Shown here: piece after piece, positions 1 to 7,548 of the stretch
How the letters are laid out: every line of letters begins with the position of its first letter
Numbering within the stretch: the first letter of the stretch is position 1
Assembly: GCF_002858865.1 (NCBI RefSeq)
Contig: NZ_PJRR01000025.1
Coordinates: 124,001 to 188,000, forward strand
From: Caulobacter vibrioides
Lineage (GTDB): Bacteria; Pseudomonadota; Alphaproteobacteria; Caulobacterales; Caulobacteraceae
Direction: 5' to 3'
DNA: 64,000 nt
Notes under the pieces: generated by a model
What the model was told of the DNA's origin: nothing
Seen by the model: the letters and a program-made list of their open reading frames with translations, nothing else
Databases searched by the model: none
Translations under genes and position numbers: made by a program

Positions 1-2
1 TG

Positions 3-434
3 AAAGCCCCCGCCGAGCGCGCGGCCCGCTCGATCGACGAGGCCTTCGCTCGCGCGGGCGCGTCGCTTGTCCGCTCCCTGGCCCGTGCGGCCTCGGACGG
101 TGAGGTGTCGCTGGCCGAGCTGGCCCGCGCCATGCTGGGCGCGGCCGGAGCGGCGCTGAAGGGCGGCGGGTTGGGCGAGGCCCTGAGCAAGACCTTCGCC
201 GGAGCGCGGGCCGACGGCGGCCCGGTGCTGCCCGGCGGCGCCTATCTGGTCGGCGAGCGCGGGCCGGAGCTGTTTCGCCCGGCCTCGGCCGGAAACATCG
301 AGCCGGTCGGAAACAGCGGGGTGTCGGTGACGGTCAATGTCCAGGGCGGCGAGGCTCAGGGCCTGATCCGCTCCGACGCCCAGATCGCCCAGGCCTTGGC
401 GCGGGCGGTCAGTTTGGGCGCGCGGGGGCTGTAG
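3..434 (+). CDS. GTA/phage tail tape-measure protein, C-terminal part (5' end outside window)
   Basis: The frame is open from the left edge of the window to the stop at 432-434, so only about 143 C-terminal residues are visible. The segment around LVGERGPELFRP followed by a Gly/Asn-rich turn and a short beta-rich tail is the usual C-terminal signature of phage and GTA tape-measure proteins, which set tail length and help DNA ejection. The Ala-rich helical stretch before it fits the same family. The DUF2460, DUF2163, NlpC/P60 and TIM-barrel genes downstream follow the order of the Rhodobacter capsulatus GTA (orfg11 to orfg15), which supports a GTA rather than an ordinary prophage. The assignment is inferred from motif and context; the bulk of the protein is not in view. 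Confidence 0.75.
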   Translation, partial: KAPAERAARSIDEAFARAGASLVRSLARAASDGEVSLAELARAMLGAAGAALKGGGLGEALSKTFAGARADGGPVLPGGAYLVGERGPELFRPASAGNIEPVGNSGVSVTVNVQGGEAQGLIRSDAQIAQALARAVSLGARGL

Positions 435-513
435 GGGCGCCCGAAGCGCCTGGGCTCAGGGCAACCATAGACAGCAGCGCGACGCGTTGTATGGTCGTGG
501 CGTCTTTTTTGCG

Positions 514-927
514 ATGAGGCGGGCTATGGCTTGGACGCCGATGTTTTTGGCCATGGCCGTGCAGGCGGCGCCCGTAACCCTCGCGATCGACGACGCCCGC
601 TTCGCGCCCTTAGATCCAGGCAATCCGAATGGGCCTCAGATGGCCGTTCTGCGCGGTGATCCAGCCACCGGTCCGTCCGACATGCTGATGCGCTTTTCCC
701 GTGGACAAGGCGTACCCCACGTCCACTCGTCGGACTATCGGCTCGTCGTGCTCGAGGGCGTGATGACCCACGCCCAGGCCGGCGAGGGGGCCGGCGCCAA
801 GCCGCTCGGACCTGGCAGCTACTGGTTCCAGCCCGGGGAGCAGCCGCATCTCGACGGTTGCTTGAGCGAGCGCTGCACCATGTTCATCAGCTGGTCAGGC
901 AAGCGCGACGCCCGTCGGGCCCCCTAG
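514..927 (+). CDS. Exported cupin-like protein
   Basis: About 137 residues. The start is taken at the ATG at 514, giving a basic N-terminus (MRRAMAW), a hydrophobic stretch and a signal-peptidase-like site near VQAAP; an upstream TTG at 487 in the same frame is possible but weaker. The body carries a cupin-style metal site: a PHVHSSDY segment (H-x-H), then GSYWFQPGEQPHLDG near the end. Small secreted cupins of this sort (DUF4437-like) bind a metal, but their substrate is generally unknown. The gene lies between the GTA tape-measure gene and the DUF2460 gene, where R. capsulatus has no such gene, and its stop codon overlaps the first base pairs of a large palindrome. It is probably unrelated to tail assembly. 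Function unknown. Confidence 0.6.
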   Translation: MRRAMAWTPMFLAMAVQAAPVTLAIDDARFAPLDPGNPNGPQMAVLRGDPATGPSDMLMRFSRGQGVPHVHSSDYRLVVLEGVMTHAQAGEGAGAKPLGPGSYWFQPGEQPHLDGCLSERCTMFISWSGKRDARRAP

Positions 928-974
928 AGCCTGTCTGGTTTAGATGGCCCATCTAAACCAGATAAACAGGCTCT
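926..974. repeat. Palindromic repeat, family P copy 1
   Basis: An outer stem AGAGCCTGT/ACAGGCTCT encloses an inner, nearly perfect palindrome CTGGTTTAGATGG/CCATCTAAACCAG. The same element, differing mainly at the loop bases, recurs at 57495-57544. The left arm begins inside the stop codon of the cupin gene. There is no T-run directly after it, so it is not a textbook intrinsic terminator. Confidence 0.85.
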
Positions 975-991
975 AATTCATAGACTTAGAT

Positions 992-1029
992 CGCGTTAGG
1001 TTTAACCGCTCACACTTAAACCTAACGCG
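992..1029. repeat. Second hairpin next to the family P palindrome
   Basis: A perfect 14-bp stem, CGCGTTAGGTTTAA paired with TTAAACCTAACGCG, around a 10-nt loop. It sits 17 bp after the first palindrome, just as a second hairpin follows the other copy at 57559-57608, so the pair seems to be the unit. It lies between convergent genes and could act as a bidirectional terminator. Confidence 0.75.
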
Positions 1030-1077
1030 CTCTAGCTCTTCGGCGGACAAGCGTGGGCGCGCGGGCTCTTCGATCCG

Positions 1078-1542
1078 CTACACCGTCACCGCCGTCGGGT
1101 TGATCGGCGGCGGGCCGTACTTGTTCTCGCGCGGCTGGCCCAGGCTGCAGCCGACCCACAGGGTGAAGGCCAGCCAGATGGCGAAGGCGATGAAGATCGA
1201 GACGAACAGGCCCACCAGGGCGGTCAGGGCCGACACCTCCGGCTCGCCGTTGGTCAGGGCGGCGATGGCCGGCATCACGCCCACCGAGATGGCGGCGCCG
1301 AACACCAGCACCGGACCCAGGACCCACGGCAGGACCTGCCACCAGCCCGTTTGACCCATGTCGTGCAGGCGCTTGGAGTGGATGCAGACGCTGGCGTAGA
1401 TGCTGGCGAGGATGATCAGGGTTCCGACGAACGGGATCCAGCTGGCCACGACGTTGACGCCCAGCAGGATCAGCCAGCCGACCCAGAACGACTGCCGGCC
1501 GATGCGGCCCTCAGGCGACAGGAACAGGGTCTTCCAATCCAT
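1078..1542 (-). CDS. DUF805 family inner-membrane protein
   Basis: About 154 residues, read from an ATG at 1542 that has GGAG eight bases upstream; further in-frame codons upstream lack a ribosome site. The N-terminus MDWKTLFLSPEGRIGRQSFW followed by hydrophobic segments and the motif SKRLHDMGQTGWW is diagnostic of DUF805 (YhaH/YhaI-like) proteins, which are small polytopic membrane proteins of unknown function. Four membrane segments are apparent. The gene runs against the GTA genes on both sides and is separated from the cupin gene by two large hairpins, so it looks like a passenger inserted into the GTA cluster. Confidence 0.8.
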   Translation of the reverse strand: MDWKTLFLSPEGRIGRQSFWVGWLILLGVNVVASWIPFVGTLIILASIYASVCIHSKRLHDMGQTGWWQVLPWVLGPVLVFGAAISVGVMPAIAALTNGEPEVSALTALVGLFVSIFIAFAIWLAFTLWVGCSLGQPRENKYGPPPINPTAVTV

Positions 1543-1692
1543 TTCGTGGTCTCCAATCTCGATCCCTAACCTAGAGACCGATGTCCCGCGCAAGAAGTGA
1601 AAAGCGGGTCATGACGTCGTCTTAATGGCGTCGACTAAGCGCCGTCTTGCTTTTCCTCAAACCTTTTCTCGACTTTCCAGAAGGATCGCTTG

Positions 1693-2325
1693 ATGAGCGA
1701 GTTCCATGAGGCGCGCCTGCCCGCGCGCCTGGCGTTCGGCTGCACGGGCGGGATCGAGCGGCGCACCGAGGTGGTGAGCCTGGCCTCGGGCCACGAGCGG
1801 CGCACCAGTCCCTGGAGCCAGAGCCGCCGCCGCTATCTGATCGCCACCGCCCCGCGCCCCTTGGACGAGATCGCCGAACTGGTCGCCTTTTTCGAGGCGC
1901 GGCGCGGGCGCCTCCACGGCTTCCGCTTCCGCGATCCGGCCGATTTCAAGTCGTGCGCGCCGTCGGTTCAGCCGGCGGCGGGCGACCAGGCGATCGGGAC
2001 CGGCGACGGCGTCCGCAAGGCCTTTCAACTGCGCAAGACCTATGGCGCGGGCGGCGAGGCGGTGGCCCGCACCATAACCAAGCCGGTCGCCGGGACGGTG
2101 ACGGTGGCGGTGGCGGGCGTCGTCCTGGCGCCGGGCGCCTTCGCCGTGGATGTCACGACGGGCCTCATCACCCTGAACACCGCGCCGCCGGCCGGGGCGG
2201 CGGTGACGGCGGGCTTTGCGTTCGACACGCCGGTGCGTTTTGATCTCGACCGGCTGGACGTGACCCTGGAGGGCTTCGCCGCCGCCCGCGTCACCGCCTG
2301 CTCGCTGGTCGAGGTGCTGGTCTGA
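1693..2325 (+). CDS. GTA distal tail protein, DUF2460 (TIGR02217) family
   Basis: 210 residues from the ATG at 1693 (AGAAGGA upstream; the TTG codon just before it is not needed). The N-terminus MSEFHEARLPARLAFG, the GGIERRTEVVSLASGHERR segment, the SRRRYLIATAPRPLDEI stretch and the FFEARRGRLHGFRFRDPADF block match the family that is orfg12 of the R. capsulatus GTA, a distal tail component. The stop overlaps the start of the next gene (TGATG at 2323-2327), indicating translational coupling. The assignment rests on motif and on the conserved gene order that follows. Confidence 0.85.
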   Translation: MSEFHEARLPARLAFGCTGGIERRTEVVSLASGHERRTSPWSQSRRRYLIATAPRPLDEIAELVAFFEARRGRLHGFRFRDPADFKSCAPSVQPAAGDQAIGTGDGVRKAFQLRKTYGAGGEAVARTITKPVAGTVTVAVAGVVLAPGAFAVDVTTGLITLNTAPPAGAAVTAGFAFDTPVRFDLDRLDVTLEGFAAARVTACSLVEVLV

Positions 2326-2951
2326 TGCGCGCCTTGCCCGAAGGCCTGGACGAGGCCCGCCTGTGTCACGTCTGGATCCTGACCCGCGCCGATGGAACCC
2401 GGCTGGGCTTCACCGATCATGACCAAGATCTCGTCGTCGACGGCGTGACCTGCCGGGCCGGCGGCGGCTGGAGTCCTGGCGCGACCGAAAACAGCGTCGG
2501 CTATGCGCCGGGCCAGGGCGCGGTGCTGGGCGTGCTGGACGAGGCGGGGATCGCGGAGGCCGATCTGGCCGCCGGCCTCTATGACGGCGCGCGGGTCGAG
2601 GCGCTGCGCGTGGACTGGAGCGCACCCTCGCGCCGCGTCTCGCTGTGGACCGCCACCATCGCCTCGGTCACCCGCGAGGGCGAGGCCTTCACCGCCACGC
2701 TCGCGGGGCCGCTGGCGGCGCTGGAGCGGGTGGCGGGCCGCACCTTCACAAGGCTGTGCGACGCGCGCCTGGGCGATGTCCGCTGCGGGATCACGCCCGC
2801 GCCGGGCGCGACCTGCGACAAGCGCTGGGCGACCTGTGTCGGGGTGTTCGGCAACAGCGTGAACTTCCGAGGTTTTCCGACCTCGCCCGGCGAGGACTTT
2901 TTGACGCTGTACCCCGTCGAGGGCGAGCGCAACGACGGCGGGCGGCGATGA
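2325..2951 (+). CDS. GTA tail protein, DUF2163 / phage BR0599 family
   Basis: 208 residues beginning at an ATG that overlaps the previous stop. The N-terminal part (CHVWILTRADGTRLGFTDHD, then the SPGATENSVGYAPGQG region) is DUF2163. The C-terminal part holds four cysteines, in LCDARLGDVRCG and CDKRWATC, and ends with FRGFPTSPGEDF, typical of the BR0599 domain and of R. capsulatus orfg13, a hub protein of the GTA baseplate. The protein is somewhat short for the family and ends in DGGRR directly before the repeat insertion described below. The stop overlaps the next ATG (ATGA at 2948-2951). Confidence 0.85.
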   Translation: MRALPEGLDEARLCHVWILTRADGTRLGFTDHDQDLVVDGVTCRAGGGWSPGATENSVGYAPGQGAVLGVLDEAGIAEADLAAGLYDGARVEALRVDWSAPSRRVSLWTATIASVTREGEAFTATLAGPLAALERVAGRTFTRLCDARLGDVRCGITPAPGATCDKRWATCVGVFGNSVNFRGFPTSPGEDFLTLYPVEGERNDGGRR

Positions 2952-3625
2952 GCGGCGGGGGCGCGCAATCCTCCCCCCAGAGGGGGAGGATTGTTCTGGG
3001 TGAAGCGGCGGACGCCTGTCCCAAATCCTCCCCCCAGAGGGGGAGGTGGCCGAAGGCCGGAGGGGGAAGGTCTCCTGGCCCGGCCTCTTCCCCCTCCGTC
3101 GTCCCTGCGGGCCGACACCTCCCCCGCTGGGGGGAGGATTTGGTTGTCGTCCAAGCCCGCCTCTGGCTCGGCACACCCTACCGCCACCAAGCCTCGACCC
3201 TCGGCGCGGGATGTGACTGCCTGGGCCTCATCCGCGGCGTCTGGCGGGGGCTGTACGGGCAGGAGCCCGAGCCGCCGCCGCCCTATCGTCCCGACTGGGC
3301 CGAGATCGGCGTGGGCGAGCCGCTGCTGGAAGCCTTCAGGCGCTGGTTGGTGGCGATCCCGGTGTCGCAGGCCCTGCCCGGCGACGTGCTCGTCTTCCGC
3401 ATGGCCCCCGGCGCGGCCGCCAAGCACTGCGCGATAAAGGCCGCGCCCGACCGCATCATCCACGCCTATTGGGGCCGGGCCTGCGTCGAGAGCGCGCTGG
3501 GCCGCTGGTGGCGCGAACGCTGTGTGGCGGCGTTTCGGTTTCCACCCTTTCCCAACAAACACCCGACTGCGTCTTGCCGCCCTGCGTCCTTCGAGGCGCG
3601 CTCAGGAGCGCGCACCTCAGGCTGA
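2948..3625 (+). CDS. GTA NlpC/P60 cell-wall peptidase with repeat-derived ends
   Basis: The enzyme core begins at about residue 65 (VVVQARLWLGTPYRHQ). It has the catalytic Cys in GCDCLGLIRGVW (Cys91 if the first ATG is used), a His in KHCAIK and a further His in HAYWGRA, as in R. capsulatus orfg14, a peptidoglycan hydrolase that lets the tail cross the wall. Family members start only a few residues before the VVxxAR helix. Here residues about 7 to 64 are encoded by an in-frame CCTCCCCC/GGGGGAGG repeat element (2966-3142), and the last dozen or so residues plus the stop codon come from a second repeat (3583-3689). An alternative start is the TTG at 3140, which has GGGGGGAGG from the repeat just upstream and would give a normal N-terminus. 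The domain assignment is sure; the start is not. Confidence 0.8.
   Translation: MSGGGAQSSPQRGRIVLGEAADACPKSSPQRGRWPKAGGGRSPGPASSPSVVPAGRHLPRWGEDLVVVQARLWLGTPYRHQASTLGAGCDCLGLIRGVWRGLYGQEPEPPPPYRPDWAEIGVGEPLLEAFRRWLVAIPVSQALPGDVLVFRMAPGAAAKHCAIKAAPDRIIHAYWGRACVESALGRWWRERCVAAFRFPPFPNKHPTASCRPASFEARSGARTSG
2966..3142. repeat. Family A repeat cluster inside the GTA peptidase reading frame
   Basis: Three hairpins of the type TCCTCCCCCC/GGGGGAGGA are seen at 2967-2992, 3023-3047 and 3115-3141. The last two form the arms of a roughly 120-bp imperfect inverted repeat with inner arms GGAGGGGGAAGG and CTTCCCCCTCC. Similar elements occur between genes elsewhere in the window (17539, 24757, 29103, 33159, 35473, 41854, 50425, 56033). 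Here the reading frame remains open through it. Confidence 0.85.
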
Positions 3626-3689
3626 GGTGTTCAGCAAAAAAGCCTCCTCATCCTGAGGTGCGAGGCGAAGGCGAGCCTCGAAGGACGCA
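3583..3689. repeat. Family B repeat, copy 1
   Basis: Inverted repeat with ends TGCGTCCTTCGAGG and CCTCGAAGGACGCA and inner arms CACCTCAGGCTGAGG and CCTCATCCTGAGGTG. Related copies lie at 24893-24998 and 48729-48833. It contains the 3' end and stop codon of the GTA peptidase gene. Confidence 0.85.
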
Positions 3690-3749
3690 CCGAGGCAAAC
3701 GCTCGACCTCCTCGGCCTTCGCCGGGGAAATCGGAGGAGAAATGCTCAT

Positions 3750-6700
3750 ATGGCCCAGGTGATCCTCTCCAGCGTCGGCTCGGCGATCGGTGGTCCGATC
3801 GGGGCCGTGGCCGGCGCCGTCGTCGGCGGTCTGATCGACCAGGCGGCGATCAGCGCCCTGTCGCCGGCGCGCCAGGTCGGACCGCGCATTCCTGAGCTGC
3901 GCCTGACCGGCGCGGCCGAGGGCGCGGCGCTGCCGTGCGTGTTCGGTCGCGCGCGGGTCGGCGGTCAGGTGATCTGGGCGGCGCGGTTTCGCGAGAAACG
4001 GGTCGAGGGCCGGGTGGGCGGCTCCAAGGGGCAGAAGACGAGCGCCTACGCCTACAGCCTGTCGTTCGCCGTCGCCGTGGCCGAGGGGCCGATCGACGGG
4101 ATCGGCCGGGTCTGGGCCGACGGGCGGGTCATGGACCTGTCGGCCGTGACGATGCGCGTCCATCTGGGAACCGAGGACCAAGCCCCCGACCCGCTGATCG
4201 CCGCGATCGAGGGCCAGGCGCCGGCCTATCGCGGCGTGGCCTATGTGGTGTTCGAGGATCTGCCGCTGGAGGCGTTCGGCAATCGCCCGCCGCAGCTGTC
4301 GTTCGAGGTCTTCCGCCGGCCGCGCCCGCCGGGGACGGTGGGGCTGGAGGAACGGCTGAAGGGCGTTTGCCTGATCCCCGGCGCGGGCGAGTTTGTCTAT
4401 GCGACCCAAGCGGTGCTGCGCCGCGAGGGCCTGACCCGCACCGCCAGCGAGAGCGTCCACAATTCCGAAGGCCGTCCCGACCTGATGGTGGCGCTGGACC
4501 AACTGCAGGCCCAGTTGCCCAACGTCGATCACGTGACCCTGATCGTCGCCTGGTTCGGCACGGATCTGCGCTGCGGCCAGTGCCAGATCAAGCCGGGCGT
4601 CGAGGGCGCGGCCAAGGACACCTTGCCCCTGACCTGGAGCGTCGCGGGCGTGGATCGCAGCGGCGCGCATCTGATTTCGCTGAAGGACGGCGCGCCGGCC
4701 TATGGCGGCACGCCCGCCGACGCGGTGGTGGTGCAGGCCATCGCCGAGCTGAAGCGGCGAGGCCTGAAGGTGACGCTGTATCCGTTCATCCTGATGGACA
4801 CCCCGCCGGGCCAGCCGGCCTATCCGTGGCGCGGCCGCATCGCCTGCGATCCGCCCTCGGCCGAGGGGACGGCGGCGGCGAGCGCACAGGTGGCCGCCTT
4901 CTTCGACGGCGAATGGGGCCTGCGCCGGATGGTGCTGCACCAGGCGGCCTTGGCGGCCCAGGCGGGCGGGGTCGACGGCTTTATCATCGGCTCGGAGCTG
5001 CGCGCCCTGACCACCACGCGGGGACCGGGCGGGACCTATCCGGCCGTGACCAAGCTGAAGACCCTGGCCGCCGATGTCCGCGCGGTGGTGGGGCCCGCCA
5101 CCAAGCTCGGCTACGCCGCCGACTGGAGCGAGTATTTCGGCCACCAGCCCCGCGACGGTTCGGGCCATGCGGTGTTTCACCTCGACCCGCTGTGGGCCGA
5201 TCCCAATCTCGATTTCGTCGGCGTCGACTGGTACCCGCCGGTCACCGACTGGCGCGAAGGCGAGGACCATCTGGACGCCATGGCCGGCTATGACGGTCCG
5301 CACGATCCGGCCTATCTGCGCGCCGGCCTGACAGGCGGGGCCGACTTCGACTGGTTCTACGCCGGCGGCGCCGACCGCGACGCCCAGGTCCGCACCCCGA
5401 TCACCGACGGCGCCCATGGCGAGGCCTGGATGTTCCGGCCCAAGGACCTGCTGTCGTGGTGGAGCCAGCCGCACCACGACCGGCCGGGCGGCGTGCGGTC
5501 GGCGACGCCCACGGCCTGGGTTCCAAGGTCCAAGCCGATCCGCCTGACCGAGTTCGGCTGCCCGGCCGTGGACAAGGGGAGCAACTCGCCGAACCTCTTC
5601 ATCGACCCCAAGAGCTCGGAAAGCTTCCTGCCGCCCTATTCGAGCGGCGAGCGCGACGACTTTGGCCAGCGGCGCTATCTGGAGGCGGTGCTGGCCTGGC
5701 TGGATGAGCCGAGCGCCAATCCGGTCTCGCCGCTGTATGGCGGGCCGATGATCGAGGCGGCCAGCGCCTGGTGCTGGGACGCGCGGCCGTTTCCGGACTT
5801 TCCCGCCCGCGCCGATGTCTGGAGCGACGGCGGTGCCTGGCTCTTGGGTCACTGGCTGACCGGTCGGGCCGGCATCGCGCCGCTGCCAGAGCTGATCCAG
5901 GCCCTGGGCGCGCGGGCCGGTGTGGCGCTCGACCCCGGCGAGGCGGGCGGGGCCGTGGGCGGCTATGTCGTTGATCGGCCCATGCGCCTGCGCGATGCGC
6001 TGTCGCCCCTGACCGAGGCCTTCGCCCTGGATCCGGTCGAGCGCGGCGACCAGGTGCGGATGATGTCGCGAACGGGGCGGGCGGTGGCGGCGATCGAACC
6101 CGACGATCTGGTCTTGCCCGAGGACGGCCCGGCCGAGCGCGAGACCCGGACCCTCGACCCCGCCGCCGAGGCCCTGCGCCTGCGCTTCCTGGACGCCGCC
6201 CGCGACTATCAGGTCGGCGCCTTGATCGTCCGCCGCGAGGCGGGGGAGGGGACGCGTGACATGGATGCGCCGATCGTGCTGTCGGCGGCCGAGGCCGCCG
6301 CCGTGGCGCGCCGCATGCTGGACGCCGACGCGGCCGCGCGGCGCACGCGCATCGTGCGGCTGTCGCCCTCGGCGGCGCTGCGGTTCGAGGCCGGCGACCG
6401 GGTGACGCTGGATGCGGAGACCTGGCGAATCCAGCGCCTGGATCTCGACGAGCGCCCGCGCGCCAACCTCGCGCCGGTTCTGCGCAGCCAGGGTGTGGAC
6501 GCGGTGATCGACTGGACGCCCGCGCCGCCGCGCGAGCCGGCCTCGCCGCCGGTGCTGCACGTGTTGGACCTGCCGTCGGACGGCGCGCTGGCCGACGACG
6601 CGCGGCCGCTGGTCGCCGCCGCCGCCGAGCCCTGGCGGCCGCTGGACGTGCATGCAGGCGCCGGCGTCGAGACCCTGACGGTCCGCGCCCGGTTGGCCGC

Positions 6701-7460
6701 GCCCGCCACGCTGGGGCTCACCCTGACCGACCTTGCGCCCGCCTCGCCGCATCGGCTGGACCGGTCCGCACGCCTGGACGTGCGGATCGAGGGGGCGAGC
6801 CTGTCCTCCGCGCCGCTGGCCGCCGTGCTGGCGGGGGGGAACGCCCTGGCGATCCGCGCGCCGTCCGGCGACTGGGAGGTGATCGCCTTCCAGACCGCCC
6901 AACTGATCGCGCCGGACGTCTGGCGGCTGTCGGGCCTGCTGCGCGGCCAGCGCGACGGAGCGGCGAGCGAAGGCGTGATCCCGGCCGGGGCGGCGGTGGT
7001 GCTGCTGGACGAGGCGGTGGTCCCGATCAGCGTCGCGGCCTTCGAGCGGGGAACGACCCTGATGGTCCGCGCCGCCCCGGCGGGCGGTCCGCCGTCGGGG
7101 GCGGGGATGACGCAGATCAGCGCCGTCTGGACGGGTCGGGCGCTGCGTCCGCTGGCCCCGGCGCATCTGCGCAAACGCTCGATCGGCGGCGATCTGTCGG
7201 TCTCGTGGATCCGCCGCGCCCGCGTCGGCGGCGATGTCTGGGACGGCGAGGTCCCGCTGGCCGAGGGCGTCGAGCGCTATCGCGTGCGGGTGCTGGACGG
7301 CGCCGCGGTACTGCGTGAGGCCGAGGTGGAAACGCCCGGTTTCACCTACACCGCCGCCATGCGCGCGGCCGACGCGCCCTCGTCCGGCGCCCGGCTGGAG
7401 GTAGTCCAGGGCGCGTCCCTGTACGGCTGGGGCGCGCCCGCCAGCACAAGTCTGTGGTAA
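3750..7460 (+). CDS. GTA host-specificity / TIM-barrel tail-tip protein
   Basis: 1236 residues from an ATG preceded by GGAGGAG. A Gly/Ala-rich N-terminus (AIGGPIGAVAGAVVGGLIDQ) leads into the beta-rich baseplate region (ELRLTGAAEGAALPCVFGRARVGG). A glycoside-hydrolase-like TIM barrel follows from about residue 250 to 550 (FDGEWGLRRM, DGFIIGSELRAL, YAADWSEYFGH, FVGVDWYPP, LTEFGCPAVDKG), then tail-tip (Phage-tail_3-like) domains. This is the architecture of R. capsulatus orfg15, the largest GTA protein, which sits at the distal tail and contacts the recipient. It is the last GTA gene of the module. A long open frame on the opposite strand is a G/C-codon artefact. Whether this gene is expressed with the repeat-altered peptidase gene upstream cannot be told from sequence. 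Confidence 0.9.
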   Translation: MAQVILSSVGSAIGGPIGAVAGAVVGGLIDQAAISALSPARQVGPRIPELRLTGAAEGAALPCVFGRARVGGQVIWAARFREKRVEGRVGGSKGQKTSAYAYSLSFAVAVAEGPIDGIGRVWADGRVMDLSAVTMRVHLGTEDQAPDPLIAAIEGQAPAYRGVAYVVFEDLPLEAFGNRPPQLSFEVFRRPRPPGTVGLEERLKGVCLIPGAGEFVYATQAVLRREGLTRTASESVHNSEGRPDLMVALDQLQAQLPNVDHVTLIVAWFGTDLRCGQCQIKPGVEGAAKDTLPLTWSVAGVDRSGAHLISLKDGAPAYGGTPADAVVVQAIAELKRRGLKVTLYPFILMDTPPGQPAYPWRGRIACDPPSAEGTAAASAQVAAFFDGEWGLRRMVLHQAALAAQAGGVDGFIIGSELRALTTTRGPGGTYPAVTKLKTLAADVRAVVGPATKLGYAADWSEYFGHQPRDGSGHAVFHLDPLWADPNLDFVGVDWYPPVTDWREGEDHLDAMAGYDGPHDPAYLRAGLTGGADFDWFYAGGADRDAQVRTPITDGAHGEAWMFRPKDLLSWWSQPHHDRPGGVRSATPTAWVPRSKPIRLTEFGCPAVDKGSNSPNLFIDPKSSESFLPPYSSGERDDFGQRRYLEAVLAWLDEPSANPVSPLYGGPMIEAASAWCWDARPFPDFPARADVWSDGGAWLLGHWLTGRAGIAPLPELIQALGARAGVALDPGEAGGAVGGYVVDRPMRLRDALSPLTEAFALDPVERGDQVRMMSRTGRAVAAIEPDDLVLPEDGPAERETRTLDPAAEALRLRFLDAARDYQVGALIVRREAGEGTRDMDAPIVLSAAEAAAVARRMLDADAAARRTRIVRLSPSAALRFEAGDRVTLDAETWRIQRLDLDERPRANLAPVLRSQGVDAVIDWTPAPPREPASPPVLHVLDLPSDGALADDARPLVAAAAEPWRPLDVHAGAGVETLTVRARLAAPATLGLTLTDLAPASPHRLDRSARLDVRIEGASLSSAPLAAVLAGGNALAIRAPSGDWEVIAFQTAQLIAPDVWRLSGLLRGQRDGAASEGVIPAGAAVVLLDEAVVPISVAAFERGTTLMVRAAPAGGPPSGAGMTQISAVWTGRALRPLAPAHLRKRSIGGDLSVSWIRRARVGGDVWDGEVPLAEGVERYRVRVLDGAAVLREAEVETPGFTYTAAMRAADAPSSGARLEVVQGASLYGWGAPASTSLW

Positions 7461-7548
7461 AAATGCCACATAAGGGCTTGCGCGCCACGCTGGACGTCCT
7501 AGATGGAGGGGGTTACCCAAGCCCCCCGCTTAACTCAGAGGACCTTCC

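Noticed and set aside
2040..3176. 378-residue minus-strand frame opposite the GTA DUF2460/DUF2163 genes
   Set aside because: It overlaps well-supported plus-strand genes and a repeat cluster, and has the low-complexity makeup of an antisense G/C shadow.
1..7460. Reading the tail genes as an active prophage
   Set aside because: No integrase, repressor, lysis or replication genes and no attachment sites are visible. Gene content and order match the GTA tail module (orfg11-orfg15). The head genes would lie left of the window.
3648..7520. 1290-residue open frame on the minus strand opposite the GTA host-specificity gene
   Set aside because: High-GC codon bias on the plus strand opens this antisense frame by chance. 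The product is Arg/Gly/Ala/His-rich with no domain, while the plus strand has clear family motifs.
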